Positions 55,977-64,000 of a stretch of 64,000 nucleotides of DNA are shown piece by piece. A program made the translations under genes and the position numbers. This DNA comes from Mesorhizobium loti (GTDB lineage Bacteria > Pseudomonadota > Alphaproteobacteria > Rhizobiales > Rhizobiaceae): assembly GCF_013170705.1 (NCBI RefSeq), contig NZ_CP033334.1, positions 1,116,001 to 1,180,000 of the forward strand, given 5' to 3'. The notes below the pieces were generated by a model that saw only the letters and a list, made by a program, of their open reading frames with translations, ran no database searches and was not told the DNA's origin. Every line of letters starts with the position of its first letter. The stretch's first letter is position 1.

Positions 55977-57812
55977 TTGGCCAAGGACGCGAAATCAGCC
56001 AACACGGCAGGCTACACCTTTGTCGATCACAAGTTCGACGTGGTGGTGGTCGGGGCCGGCGGTGCCGGCCTGCGCGCCACGCTCGGCATGGCCGAGCAGG
56101 GCCTGCGCACCGCCTGCATAACCAAGGTGTTCCCAACCCGCTCGCACACGGTGGCGGCGCAAGGCGGCATTGCCGCCTCGCTGTCCAATATGGGCCCGGA
56201 TTCCTGGCAATGGCACATGTACGACACCGTCAAGGGGTCGGACTGGCTCGGCGATGTCGACGCCATGGAATATCTGGTGCGCGAGGCACCGGCGGCGGTC
56301 TACGAACTCGAGCACTATGGCGTGCCGTTCTCGCGCACCGAAGAGGGCAAGATCTACCAGCGGCCGTTCGGCGGCCACATGATGAACTACGGTGAAGGCC
56401 CGCCGGTGCAGCGCACCTGCGCCGCCGCCGACCGCACCGGCCACGCCATCCTGCACACGCTTTACGGCCAGTCGCTGAAGAACAACGCGCAGTTCTTCAT
56501 CGAGTATTTCGCGCTCGACCTGATCATGGAGCCGGACGGCACCTGCACCGGCGTCGTCGCCTGGAATCTCGATGACGGCACCATCCACCGCTTCTCGGCC
56601 AAGATGGTGGTGCTGGCGACCGGCGGCTACGGCCGCGCCTATTTCTCGGCCACCTCGGCCCACACCTGCACGGGCGACGGCGGCGGCATGGCATCGCGGG
56701 CCGGCTTCCCGCTGCAGGACATGGAGTTCGTGCAGTTCCACCCGACCGGCATCTATGGCGCCGGCTGCCTGATCACCGAAGGCGCGCGCGGCGAGGGCGG
56801 CTACCTCGTCAATTCCGAAGGCGAGCGCTTCATGGAGCGCTACGCGCCGTCGGCCAAGGACCTTGCCTCGCGCGACGTCGTCTCACGCTGCATGACGCTG
56901 GAGATCCGCGAGGGCCGTGGCGTCGGCAAGAAGAAGGATCACATCTTCCTGCATCTCGACCATCTCGATCCGGCCGTGCTGCATGAGCGGCTGCCCGGCA
57001 TCTCGGAATCGGCAAAGATCTTCGCCGGCGTCGACCTGACCAAGGAGCCGATCCCGGTTCTGCCGACGGTGCACTACAATATGGGCGGCGTGCCAACCAA
57101 TTACTGGGGCGAGGTGCTGAACCCAACCGCGGAGAACCCGGACCGGGTGTCGCCCGGGCTGATGGCGGTCGGCGAGGCCGGCTGTGCCTCGGTGCACGGC
57201 GCCAACCGGCTGGGCTCGAACTCGCTGATCGATCTGGTGGTGTTCGGCCGCGCCGCGGCGATCCGCGCCGGCCAGGTCATCGACCGCAAGGCGGCGATCC
57301 CTTCGCCCAACGAAGCCTCGGTCGAGAAGATCATGGATCGCTTCGACGGGCTGCGCCACGCCAATGGCTCGACGCCGACGGCGGTGCTGCGCGAGAAGAT
57401 GCAGAAGGCGATGCAGGAAGACGCCGCCGTGTTCCGCACGCAGGACTCGCTGGAGAACGGCTGCAAGCGCATTTCGGAAATCTGGGGCGAGCTCAAGGAC
57501 ATCAAGGTCTTCGACCGCTCGATGATCTGGAATTCCGACCTGGTCGAGACACTGGAACTGGAGAACCTGATGGCCAATGCCATCACCACGGTCTACAGCG
57601 CCGAGGCGCGCAAGGAGAGCCGCGGCGCGCATGCGCGGGAAGACTTTTCCGCGCGCGACGATGCCGCCTGGCGCAAGCACACGCTGGCGAGGGTGAGTGA
57701 GGACGGCAAGGTGACGCTCAGCTACCGGCCGGTGCACACCGAGCCGCTGCTGGCCGAAAAGGACGGCGGCATCAGCCTCGCCAAGATCGCGCCCAAGGCC
57801 AGGGTGTACTGA
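55977..57812 (+). CDS. sdhA: Succinate dehydrogenase flavoprotein subunit
   Basis: A 611-residue flavoprotein. His57 in [11 protein letters not shown] is the covalent FAD attachment, GAGGAGLRA is the FAD dinucleotide loop, and the active-site region includes [22 protein letters not shown] and [10 protein letters not shown]. It oxidises succinate to fumarate. It begins with TTG at 55977, six bases after CGGAGG and one base after the sdhD stop; the length then equals that of other rhizobial SdhA proteins. The upstream in-frame ATG lies inside sdhD and is unlikely. Confidence 0.97.
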   Translation: MAKDAKSANTAGYTFVDHKFDVVVVGAGGAGLRATLGMAEQGLRTACITKVFPTRSHTVAAQGGIAASLSNMGPDSWQWHMYDTVKGSDWLGDVDAMEYLVREAPAAVYELEHYGVPFSRTEEGKIYQRPFGGHMMNYGEGPPVQRTCAAADRTGHAILHTLYGQSLKNNAQFFIEYFALDLIMEPDGTCTGVVAWNLDDGTIHRFSAKMVVLATGGYGRAYFSATSAHTCTGDGGGMASRAGFPLQDMEFVQFHPTGIYGAGCLITEGARGEGGYLVNSEGERFMERYAPSAKDLASRDVVSRCMTLEIREGRGVGKKKDHIFLHLDHLDPAVLHERLPGISESAKIFAGVDLTKEPIPVLPTVHYNMGGVPTNYWGEVLNPTAENPDRVSPGLMAVGEAGCASVHGANRLGSNSLIDLVVFGRAAAIRAGQVIDRKAAIPSPNEASVEKIMDRFDGLRHANGSTPTAVLREKMQKAMQEDAAVFRTQDSLENGCKRISEIWGELKDIKVFDRSMIWNSDLVETLELENLMANAITTVYSAEARKESRGAHAREDFSARDDAAWRKHTLARVSEDGKVTLSYRPVHTEPLLAEKDGGISLAKIAPKARVY

Positions 57813-57814
57813 CG

Positions 57815-58252
57815 ATGGCGCTGGCGGCGACGGGATATTCCGGCACGCCTCTTCCGGCCAAGCTCGGCCTGAAGGACGGCATGACCGCGGCCTTTATCGC
57901 GCTGCCGCCGGAACTCGACGGCCTGACGGACGCCGTCGCCTTTGCCGAAGTCGACCGGCTGGCCGATTGGTCCGGCATTTCCGGTGTTGCTCTCAAATAC
58001 GACGCTGTCCACGCCTTCACCAGGCAGCGCGCCGAGATCGAGAATCGCTTGGGCGATGTCGAGGCGGCGATCAAGCGCGATGGCATGGTCTGGGTGTCCT
58101 GGCCGAAAAAGGCATCGAAAGTGCCGACCGATGTCACCGAAGGGGTCGTGCGCACTGAAGCGCTGAAGCGCGACCTTGTCGACGTCAAGGTCGCCGCAGT
58201 GAATGAAATCTGGTCCGGGCTGAAGCTCGTCATCCGAAAGGACCTGAGGTAA
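57815..58252 (+). CDS. DUF3052-like protein embedded between sdhA and sdhB
   Basis: A 145-residue soluble protein. [19 protein letters not shown] at the start and [25 protein letters not shown] with [10 protein letters not shown] near the end match proteins annotated as DUF3052, usually found as stand-alone genes. The function is unknown. It starts two bases after the sdhA stop, and its stop overlaps the sdhB ATG by one base, so it is an integral member of the sdh operon. Whether it affects SDH assembly is untested. Confidence 0.8.
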   Translation: MALAATGYSGTPLPAKLGLKDGMTAAFIALPPELDGLTDAVAFAEVDRLADWSGISGVALKYDAVHAFTRQRAEIENRLGDVEAAIKRDGMVWVSWPKKASKVPTDVTEGVVRTEALKRDLVDVKVAAVNEIWSGLKLVIRKDLR

Positions 58253-59031
58253 TGGTCGAACTCACGCTTCCCAAGAACTCGAAGATCCAGCAGGGCAAGA
58301 CCTGGCCGAAGCCGGAGGGCGCCACCAATCTGCGGGAATACCGCATCTACCGCTGGTCGCCGGACGATGACGAGAATCCGCGCATCGACACCTATTTCGT
58401 CGACATGGACGATTGCGGGCCGATGGTGCTCGACGCGCTGCTCTGGATCAAGAACAAGATCGACCCGACGCTGACCTTGCGCCGCTCCTGCCGCGAAGGC
58501 ATTTGCGGCTCCTGCGCCATGAACATCGACGGCTCCAACACGCTGGCCTGCACCAAGGGCTGCGACGACATTTCCGGCGCCGTGAAAGTCTATCCGCTGC
58601 CGCATATGCAGGTGGTCAAGGACCTGGTGCCCGATCTCACCAATTTCTACGCCCAGCACGCCTCGATCGAGCCGTGGCTGAAGACGGTGTCGCCGCAGCC
58701 GGCCAAGGAATGGCTGCAGAGCCATGAGGACCGCGAGAAGCTCGACGGGCTCTACGAATGCATCCTGTGCGCCTGCTGCTCGACCTCGTGCCCGAGCTAC
58801 TGGTGGAACGGCGATCGCTATCTCGGCCCGGCGACGTTGCTGCAGGCCTATCGCTGGCTGATCGACAGCCGCGACGAGGCCAAGGGCGAGCGGCTCGACA
58901 ATCTCGAAGACCCGTTCCGGCTCTACCGCTGCCATACCATCATGAACTGCGCGCAGACCTGCCCCAAGGGCCTCAACCCGGCCAAGGCGATCGCCGAGAT
59001 CAAGAAGATGATGGTCGAACGGCGCGTCTGA
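58252..59031 (+). CDS. sdhB: Succinate dehydrogenase iron-sulfur subunit
   Basis: A 259-residue subunit carrying three clusters: [2Fe-2S] ligands Cys80, Cys85, Cys88 and Cys100 ([13 protein letters not shown]), [4Fe-4S] ligands in [12 protein letters not shown] (from Cys170) and [3Fe-4S] ligands including Cys227 and Cys233 with Cys180. It relays electrons from SdhA to the quinone. Its ATG overlaps the stop of the DUF3052 gene. It ends the operon; a GCCCGCCC-TTG-GGGCGGGC hairpin (59045-59063) without a T-run follows. Confidence 0.97.
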   Translation: MVELTLPKNSKIQQGKTWPKPEGATNLREYRIYRWSPDDDENPRIDTYFVDMDDCGPMVLDALLWIKNKIDPTLTLRRSCREGICGSCAMNIDGSNTLACTKGCDDISGAVKVYPLPHMQVVKDLVPDLTNFYAQHASIEPWLKTVSPQPAKEWLQSHEDREKLDGLYECILCACCSTSCPSYWWNGDRYLGPATLLQAYRWLIDSRDEAKGERLDNLEDPFRLYRCHTIMNCAQTCPKGLNPAKAIAEIKKMMVERRV

Positions 59032-59044
59032 CGCCGACTATCTT

Positions 59045-59063
59045 GCCCGCCCTTGGGGCGGGC
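59045..59063 (+). terminator. Hairpin after sdhB, possible terminator
   Basis: GCCCGCCC (59045-59052) pairs with GGGCGGGC (59056-59063), three-base loop. There is no T-run, so termination would be weak or factor-dependent. Confidence 0.45.
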
Positions 59064-59151
59064 TGTGGTGTCGGCAAGGTCGGATCGTCCGGTCGCCGGC
59101 AGTGTTCCCTTCGCCAGCCAGTTGTCGGGGCCTTGCATTCGCCTGCCGTGA

Positions 59152-59170
59152 CATACAATATCCATACATC
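59152..59170 (+). promoter_or_regulatory. CATACA direct repeats upstream of the MocR gene
   Basis: CATACA at 59152-59157 and 59163-59168, 11 bp apart, 21 bp before the MocR ATG. The same spaced pair recurs at 60613 and 60624. Likely autoregulatory site. Confidence 0.6.
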
Positions 59171-59190
59171 TGGATCGCGAGGCGAAGGCA

Positions 59191-60582
59191 ATGGACGACA
59201 ATCAGGCTTCATGGACGCCGGTCATCCGCAAGGGCGACGGGCCGGTCTACCTCGCCATTGCCGATGCCCTGTCGGCTGATATCGTCTCGGGCCGGCTGGC
59301 CGGCGGTTTCAGGCTGCCGCCGCAGCGCGCGCTGGCGGATGCGCTCGGCATCGATTTCACCACGGTCAGCCGCGCCTATGCCGAGGCGCGCAAGCGGGGC
59401 CTGATCGACGGGCGGGTCGGGCAGGGCACCTATGTCCGGGCTCGGCGACCGAGCGAGGGACGAGGTGTCTCGACCGGCCTTGTCGACATGAGCATGAACC
59501 TGCCACCCCGGTTCGAGGATGCCGGGCTGGTCGCGCGAATGTGGGATCGAATTGCCGATCTGCGGGCGGATGACGGGCTGGGCCTGCTTCTGCGCTACCA
59601 GGAGGCCGGGGGAACCGCGCGCGACCGCGCCGCGGGCGCGCGCTGGCTTTCACCGAGGCTCGGCGCCATTCCCGCGGAGCGGCTTCTGGTCTGCCCCGGA
59701 GCACAGGGCGCGCTGCTGGCGCTGGCCGGCGTGCTCGCCGGACCCGGGGAGACGATCTGCGTCGAGGCCCTGACCTATCCCGGCTTCCGGTCGCTTGCCG
59801 CGCATCTCAGGATCAATCTCGTCGGCGTGACGATCGACGAGCATGGACTAATTCCCGAAGCATTCGAGGCCGTGTGCGCGGAACATCGGCCAAAAGCACT
59901 CTACTGCACGCCGACCCTGCACAATCCGACGACCGCGACCCTGCCTCTCGGCCGTCGCGAGGCCCTGATCGAGATTGCCCGCCGCCATCAGGTGCCCATC
60001 ATCGAGGACGATGCCTACGGTGCCTTGCCGGCCGACGCCGTGCCGCCGCTGGCCGCGCTCGCGCCGGATCTCGTCTATCATGTCGCGGGCCTGGCGAAAT
60101 GCCTGTCCCCAGCCTTGCGGATCGCCTATCTCGTGCCGCCGGATGGCCGCTCCGCCGCCAGGGTGGCGAGCGCCATAAGGGCGACCGCCTCCATGGCCTC
60201 TCCCCTGACGGCCGCGATCGCGACCCGCTGGATCGAGGAGGGCACCGCCGACGCGGTCCTTGCCGCGATCCGCGAGGAGTCGCGTCGCCGGCAGGCGATC
60301 GCCGCCGCCATCCTGCCGCCCGGCTTCGGACAGGCCGACCCGCAGGGTTTCCACGCATGGCTGCGGCTGGCCGGTCCCTGGACGCGGGGCGAGTTCACCG
60401 CGCGCCTGCGCTCGGCCGGCATCGGCGTGGTGGCGAGCGACGCCTTCGCCATCGCCTCGCCGCCCGAGGCTGTCCGCCTTGGGCTTGGCGCGGCCGCCAA
60501 TGAAGACGATCTGCGTGACAGCCTGCGGATCGTTGCGGACCTTCTGTCGCAGTCGCCGGCCATGTCGTCGATGGTGGTTTGA
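59191..60582 (+). CDS. MocR-type transcriptional regulator (GntR HTH plus aminotransferase fold)
   Basis: A 463-residue fusion. Residues about 10-80 form a GntR winged helix (DALSADIVSGRLAGGFRLPPQRALADALGIDFTTVSRAY). Residues about 110-460 are a class I aminotransferase-like domain with YCTPTLHNPTT, IIEDDAY and the PLP lysine Lys303 in AGLAKCLSPALRIAYL. Such regulators sense PLP or amino acids. The Lys is kept, so PLP binding is expected. CATACA repeats flank the gene on both sides, which points to self-regulation and control of the DUF983 gene. Confidence 0.9.
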   Translation: MDDNQASWTPVIRKGDGPVYLAIADALSADIVSGRLAGGFRLPPQRALADALGIDFTTVSRAYAEARKRGLIDGRVGQGTYVRARRPSEGRGVSTGLVDMSMNLPPRFEDAGLVARMWDRIADLRADDGLGLLLRYQEAGGTARDRAAGARWLSPRLGAIPAERLLVCPGAQGALLALAGVLAGPGETICVEALTYPGFRSLAAHLRINLVGVTIDEHGLIPEAFEAVCAEHRPKALYCTPTLHNPTTATLPLGRREALIEIARRHQVPIIEDDAYGALPADAVPPLAALAPDLVYHVAGLAKCLSPALRIAYLVPPDGRSAARVASAIRATASMASPLTAAIATRWIEEGTADAVLAAIREESRRRQAIAAAILPPGFGQADPQGFHAWLRLAGPWTRGEFTARLRSAGIGVVASDAFAIASPPEAVRLGLGAAANEDDLRDSLRIVADLLSQSPAMSSMVV

Positions 60583-60599
60583 TCTTGTAGGGATTGCTC

Positions 60600-60633
60600 T
60601 TGACAATGTATGCATACATACCACATACATTGT
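60600..60633 (+). promoter_or_regulatory. Promoter and candidate MocR operator upstream of the DUF983 gene
   Basis: TTGACA (60600-60605) overlaps the left arm of the inverted repeat ACAATGTATG (60603-60612) / CATACATTGT (60624-60633). CATACA also occurs as a direct repeat at 60613 and 60624, spaced 11 bp as upstream of the regulator. Confidence 0.65.
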
Positions 60634-60736
60634 GCAATCAATGACGCCATGGGGACCAGCAAGTTCTGCCGCCGCACGCGGGCGAGTGACCGCGAAAGGG
60701 CAGGGTTTCCACGCGCCGCAGACAAGGGCAAAACAA

Positions 60737-61183
60737 ATGGTTCAGGATCGCGAATGGCCTCCCCTCTCACCGATTGAGACGGGCATAAGGGGGCGGTGTC
60801 CGCGCTGTGGCGAGGGACATCTGTTCGAGGGCTTCCTGAAGCTGCGCAAAGGCTGCGAGGTCTGCGGGCTCGACTATTCGTTCGCCGACCCCGCCGATGG
60901 CCCGGCTTTCTTCGTGATCTGCTTCGCATGCGTGCCGAGCGTAGTGCTGGCGCTCTGGATCGAGGTGCGCTTCGAAGCGCCCTACTGGGTGCATCTCTTC
61001 ACCACCTTGCCGTTCATGCTCCTGACCTGCATCCCGCCGCTGCGACCGCTGAAGGGATGGCTGGTGGCCAGCCAGTATTTCTACAAGGCGGAGGAGGGCC
61101 GGATGGTGACGCCGCTGATCCCGCCGGCGTCCGCCGTGGGGGCTGGTTCGTCCGCGACCTTGCCTGGCGACGACAGGCGGTGA
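60737..61183 (+). CDS. DUF983 domain-containing membrane protein
   Basis: A 148-residue protein. An N-terminal zinc-ribbon-like part has Cys21 and Cys24 (RCPRCGEG) and Cys40 and Cys43 (KGCEVCGLDYS), as in the DUF983 family, and two membrane helices follow (about residues 55-100). The function is unknown; relatives are often near cytochrome oxidase genes. The start is uncertain: ATG 60737 gives the family N-terminus with AAGGG upstream, and ATG 60641 is in frame. It is the first gene behind the putative MocR operator. Confidence 0.82.
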   Translation: MVQDREWPPLSPIETGIRGRCPRCGEGHLFEGFLKLRKGCEVCGLDYSFADPADGPAFFVICFACVPSVVLALWIEVRFEAPYWVHLFTTLPFMLLTCIPPLRPLKGWLVASQYFYKAEEGRMVTPLIPPASAVGAGSSATLPGDDRR

Positions 61184-61592
61184 CGACAGCAACCGCGAAA
61201 ATGACGGTTGAACGGCGCGATCGGTGGCGGCTATAGGCATTGGATCAAATGGCCGCTGCCCGCGGATTTTTCACCCAGGGCTTGAGTAGAAGGCTGTTGT
61301 AGCCTTTGTTCGGCTCGCGTGTCGAACGCTGTCAGTTCAGATGGCTCGGCGGTTCTGGCTGATTGCGCAGCGGCCCGCCTGTCTGGGCTGCTCCTGCTTG
61401 ATGAGTGGCCGACCGCGCCTGATCGTTGTTTCCAGGCACGCTCCCCGCCAAGGCAAGGTTTTTTGGCGAACTTATATTAGAAGTGACGCAAGTAATTGAC
61501 TCTTGATGCGCGGAGCCTTGCAGCATCGACTTAGTATAGTTTTAAGCGGTTCGCGATATCCATTTTTGGCATCGTCGATCGAGAGCAAAGTT
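61184..61592. other. Long intergenic region
   Basis: A 409-bp stretch with no supported gene. GC falls near 61460-61520, where TTTTTTGGCGAACTTATATT could hold a promoter for the downstream transferase. An in-frame ATG of that gene lies at 61506. I see no repeat element or RNA here. Confidence 0.4.
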
Positions 61593-63236
61593 ATGCGCGG
61601 CTTCATCTTGAATCGGTACTCAGTATCCGGGCCGTTGATAAGCGCAGCAACAGTGGGATCGCTCACTTGGCTTGTCTCGCTGATCTATCTTCAGGAGAAG
61701 GGGCTGCTTGCTGCTGCCGGCCTAGGGATCTTAATCGCGCTTGTTTCGATGGAAAGATTCCGGGACAAAAAGGCAGGCCAGAAGAAAACCGGGTGGTTCA
61801 GGCTCTATTTCGCGCTTTTCCCCGGCTTTCTATTCCTTGTCTATATCTATCTCGAAAGCGCCTTCGGCTATTTTGATTGGGGTGCGATGTTGATGCATGT
61901 CGATGCGGGTATCCTCACGCCCGGTGTCGTCTTTGAATATCTGATGCATACCGGCAGTACGATACTGGTCATTGCAGTCGTTCTCTTCGGCCTTGGCGCA
62001 TTGAAGGCGCGTGGCACGCTGACAAGAGGATTGGACGTTGCCCTGATGGCGTTCTTCCTGGCGGCGAACCCGATGCTGATGCGTCCGATCTCGGCGGCGA
62101 TCCATCCCAATCCGTTGCATGATTTTCTGATCACGCGGTTCGTAGACATCACTTCGTTGACAGAGCCAGAATCAGGCATGGCGTCCGTGGCGGCCGCGCC
62201 AAGGAACCTGGTCCACATCTTCATCGAGAGCGCCGAGCGCACTTACGTGAACAAGGCGGAGTTCGGAGACGTCATGGATCCGTTGCTCGAATTCGACAAG
62301 CGCGGTCTTTCGGCGACGAACATGGTGCAACTCGCCTACACCAACAACTCCATGGCCGGAATGGTGGCAGCGAACTGCGGAACGCCGTTACTGATGACCT
62401 ATTTCACAACGCGCCAATATCTGGAGGAGAATTCGCAATTCCTGCCGGGCCTGACATGCCTGGGCGATGTTCTAAGGGCACGAGGCTATCGGCAGAACTT
62501 CATTTCCGGTTGGCCGCTCGGCTTTACCGGTCAGGGGGCATTCTACGCTTCCCATGGCTACTCTTCGCTTCTCGGGGGAGCCGATGTGGTGGCCGCCGTC
62601 GGCGGGCCTGGCAGCTCATTCGGCGCCGACGACGCCCAGGTTCTGGATATGAGCCTCGACGTCTTGCGGCGCGCGCAGCAAGGCGGCAAACCGTTCTCGC
62701 TGACGATCGCCGTCAGCGGCGGCCATGCGATGGATGGCTATCTGACCGACAAATGTATCGGCAAGACGGGACTTTCCTCGCAGGCCCCCAACATTCTCCA
62801 TGCCGTGAAATGCACGAACATGCTTATCGCGGACTTCATCCATAAAGCCGAGGCCGAAGGCCTGATGGCAAACACCGTTCTGGTGCTGCAAAGCGACCAT
62901 CTTAGTGCTCCAAGCACTGTGACGGATCGTTTGAACAAATATGAACGGCGCAACTTTTTCTCTCTCTCGGGCACAGGCATTCCTGCCAAAGTGTATGCTG
63001 GGCTTTCGGGCACGATCGACATATTTCCGACCATTCTGGATGCACTGGAGGTGCCGCTGACGAATGACCAGGCTGGCTTTGGCGTTTCGCTGCTCGGGGA
63101 CCGACCGACGCTGACCCAGGTGTTTGGACAAGCCCAGTTCGACGATGCGATCTATGCCGAGGATGTGCTCGTCAGATCGTTCTGGCAGTTGAAACCGTCA
63201 CGGGCTGACGTGGCGTCCGAAGTCGAGTTGGACTAG
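61593..63236 (+). CDS. OpgB/LTA-synthase-like phosphoglycerol transferase
   Basis: A 547-residue protein with about five N-terminal membrane helices (residues 10-165) and a large periplasmic sulfatase-fold domain. Metal-site elements are seen in LVHIFIESAERTY (Glu212) and LQSDH. The nucleophile segment NNSMAGMVAANCGTPLL resembles the TxAGMVASQCGIPL motif of E. coli OpgB/MdoB, with Ser where Thr is expected. In rhizobia such enzymes add phosphoglycerol to cyclic beta-glucans. ATG 61593 is preferred; ATG 61506 would add 29 residues. Confidence 0.8.
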   Translation: MRGFILNRYSVSGPLISAATVGSLTWLVSLIYLQEKGLLAAAGLGILIALVSMERFRDKKAGQKKTGWFRLYFALFPGFLFLVYIYLESAFGYFDWGAMLMHVDAGILTPGVVFEYLMHTGSTILVIAVVLFGLGALKARGTLTRGLDVALMAFFLAANPMLMRPISAAIHPNPLHDFLITRFVDITSLTEPESGMASVAAAPRNLVHIFIESAERTYVNKAEFGDVMDPLLEFDKRGLSATNMVQLAYTNNSMAGMVAANCGTPLLMTYFTTRQYLEENSQFLPGLTCLGDVLRARGYRQNFISGWPLGFTGQGAFYASHGYSSLLGGADVVAAVGGPGSSFGADDAQVLDMSLDVLRRAQQGGKPFSLTIAVSGGHAMDGYLTDKCIGKTGLSSQAPNILHAVKCTNMLIADFIHKAEAEGLMANTVLVLQSDHLSAPSTVTDRLNKYERRNFFSLSGTGIPAKVYAGLSGTIDIFPTILDALEVPLTNDQAGFGVSLLGDRPTLTQVFGQAQFDDAIYAEDVLVRSFWQLKPSRADVASEVELD

Positions 63237-63261
63237 ATGCCAAGGCGCGCTACGTGCATAT

Positions 63262-63489
63262 GTGTTGGACGCCAAATCGCGCCTTGAAGTCCGCCGCCTG
63301 GTCGAGCGGAAAGCCGGGCGCGGGAGATGGGGTCCGGTCTCATCGCCCGCAATCGCGCACTATTTCGAAGCACGCTATGGTCACCACGAAATGAACCTTG
63401 CCGCCACGGTCAGGGATGAGGCCCGCCAAGCGCGCAAATATGCCGTTGCAACCGAATTTTACCGCCGGGAGGCTGAACAACTTTCATGA
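63262..63489 (+). CDS. Small protein translationally coupled to yceH
   Basis: A 75-residue basic, probably helical protein, starting GTG at 63262, with [18 protein letters not shown] and [20 protein letters not shown] recognise no family. The strongest support is its stop, which overlaps the yceH ATG by four bases (ATGA), and its position 25 bp after the transferase. No good Shine-Dalgarno is seen. Confidence 0.5.
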   Translation: MLDAKSRLEVRRLVERKAGRGRWGPVSSPAIAHYFEARYGHHEMNLAATVRDEARQARKYAVATEFYRREAEQLS

Positions 63490-64000
63490 GCGAAGACCTT
63501 CCCATCCTCAATCCCGTCGAAGCGCGCGTGCTCGGTTGCCTGATCGAGAAGAAGGAACTCACGCCTGATGTCTACCCGCTGACGCTCAACAGTGCACTTG
63601 CCGCCGCCAACCAGAAGACGGCGCGCGAGCCGGTGATGGCGCTGGAGCAGACAGAGGTGCACCGGGCACTGAAGCTGCTCGAGCAGAAGGGGCTGGTGCG
63701 GCAGATGTTCGGCTCGCGCGTCGAGCGCTACGAACATCAGATGGCGCAGCGCTTCTCGCTGACCACGCCGCAGAGCGCGTTGCTTGGCCTGCTGTTGCTG
63801 CGCGGACCGCAGACGGCGCATGAGCTCCTGGCGCGAGCCGAGCGCATGGCGCGGTTTGCGTCGATCGAAGACCTGCGCGGCGAACTCGACATGCTAATCG
63901 GCCGCCGGCCGCCGCTGGTCCAGGAAATACCGCGGGGGCCGGGACAGCGCGAGGACCGTTACGTGCATCTTCTCGCCGGCCCGGTGGACGTCGCGGTGCT
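63486..64000 (+). CDS. yceH: YceH family protein (DUF480), 3' end missing
   Basis: At least 171 residues, cut by the window end. [44 protein letters not shown] at the start is the DUF480 winged-helix signature, followed by [42 protein letters not shown] and [13 protein letters not shown]. Two tandem winged helices are expected. The function is unknown, probably nucleic-acid related. It overlaps the small gene before it. Confidence 0.92.
   Translation, partial: MSEDLPILNPVEARVLGCLIEKKELTPDVYPLTLNSALAAANQKTAREPVMALEQTEVHRALKLLEQKGLVRQMFGSRVERYEHQMAQRFSLTTPQSALLGLLLLRGPQTAHELLARAERMARFASIEDLRGELDMLIGRRPPLVQEIPRGPGQREDRYVHLLAGPVDVAV

Noticed and set aside
61332..61666. Two short minus-strand frames before the phosphoglycerol transferase
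   Set aside because: About 64 codons each, overlapping one another and the start region of a real gene, with no start signals or similarity.

Overview
The window looks like a chromosomal housekeeping segment of a Rhizobiales alphaproteobacterium, most probably Mesorhizobium or a close relative. The inference rests on gene content and order: a Brucella Omp19-type lipoprotein, acnA divergent from ccm genes, an mdh-suc-lpdA TCA cluster, xerC/rimM/trmD/rplS/leuC in order, sdhCDAB, DUF2794 and DUF1127 proteins. High GC and several families of dispersed palindromic repeats fit the same group. No database search was possible, so the genus is an inference. I saw no tRNA, rRNA, CRISPR array, IS element, prophage or defence island.

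Layout. 1-6.8 kb: the end of a low-molecular-weight phosphatase, thpR, a GDSL esterase divergent from an ABC ATPase/FtsX-type permease pair, a Bax-inhibitor-like protein and a GNAT enzyme. 6.9-12.2 kb: DUF2794, DUF1223, a ceramidase-like protein and acnA. 12.5-14.7 kb: ccmA, ccmB, ccmD and ccmG, with no ccmC at its expected place. 14.9-25.8 kb: small enzymes, yciB, ftsY, mtaB, dapF and envelope or unknown genes. 26-39.6 kb: omp19, zapE and the TCA cluster mdh-sucC-(cupin, DUF1579)-sucD-sucA-sucB-(exported protein, SDR)-lpdA. 39.8-51 kb: a proline-rich membrane protein, a TraB/GumN protein, xerC, rimM-trmD, a TauE-type permease, rplS, ohr-ohrR, an amino-acid ABC pair without its ATPase, a methyltransferase and leuC. 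51.3-54.9 kb: two tandem membrane diguanylate cyclases and two small exported proteins. 55.1-59 kb: sdhC-sdhD-sdhA-DUF3052-sdhB. 59.2-64 kb: a MocR regulator, DUF983, an OpgB-like phosphoglycerol transferase, a small coupled gene and yceH, which runs off the window.

How the genes connect. The TCA enzymes aconitase, malate dehydrogenase, succinyl-CoA synthetase, the E1, E2 and E3 subunits of 2-oxoglutarate dehydrogenase and succinate dehydrogenase are all here. Electrons from succinate feed the respiratory chain, and the ccm genes serve c-type cytochrome assembly. A sequence resembling the rhizobial iron-control (Irr) box lies between acnA and ccmA and could couple both to iron. Small unknown genes are embedded, with gaps of a few bases, inside the suc and sdh operons.

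The most distinctive signals outside ordinary genes are: (i) palindromic REP-like elements translated inside the N-terminal domain of FtsY and at the ccmA/ccmB junction; (ii) a CATACA-N5-CATACA motif both upstream of the MocR regulator and at the promoter of the next gene; (iii) the missing ccmC; (iv) low-complexity perfect hairpins between convergent genes; (v) a strong terminator with no upstream gene, which may end an unannotated small RNA. I did not find a convincing new multi-gene system; the candidates closest to one are the embedded genes of the suc and sdh operons.
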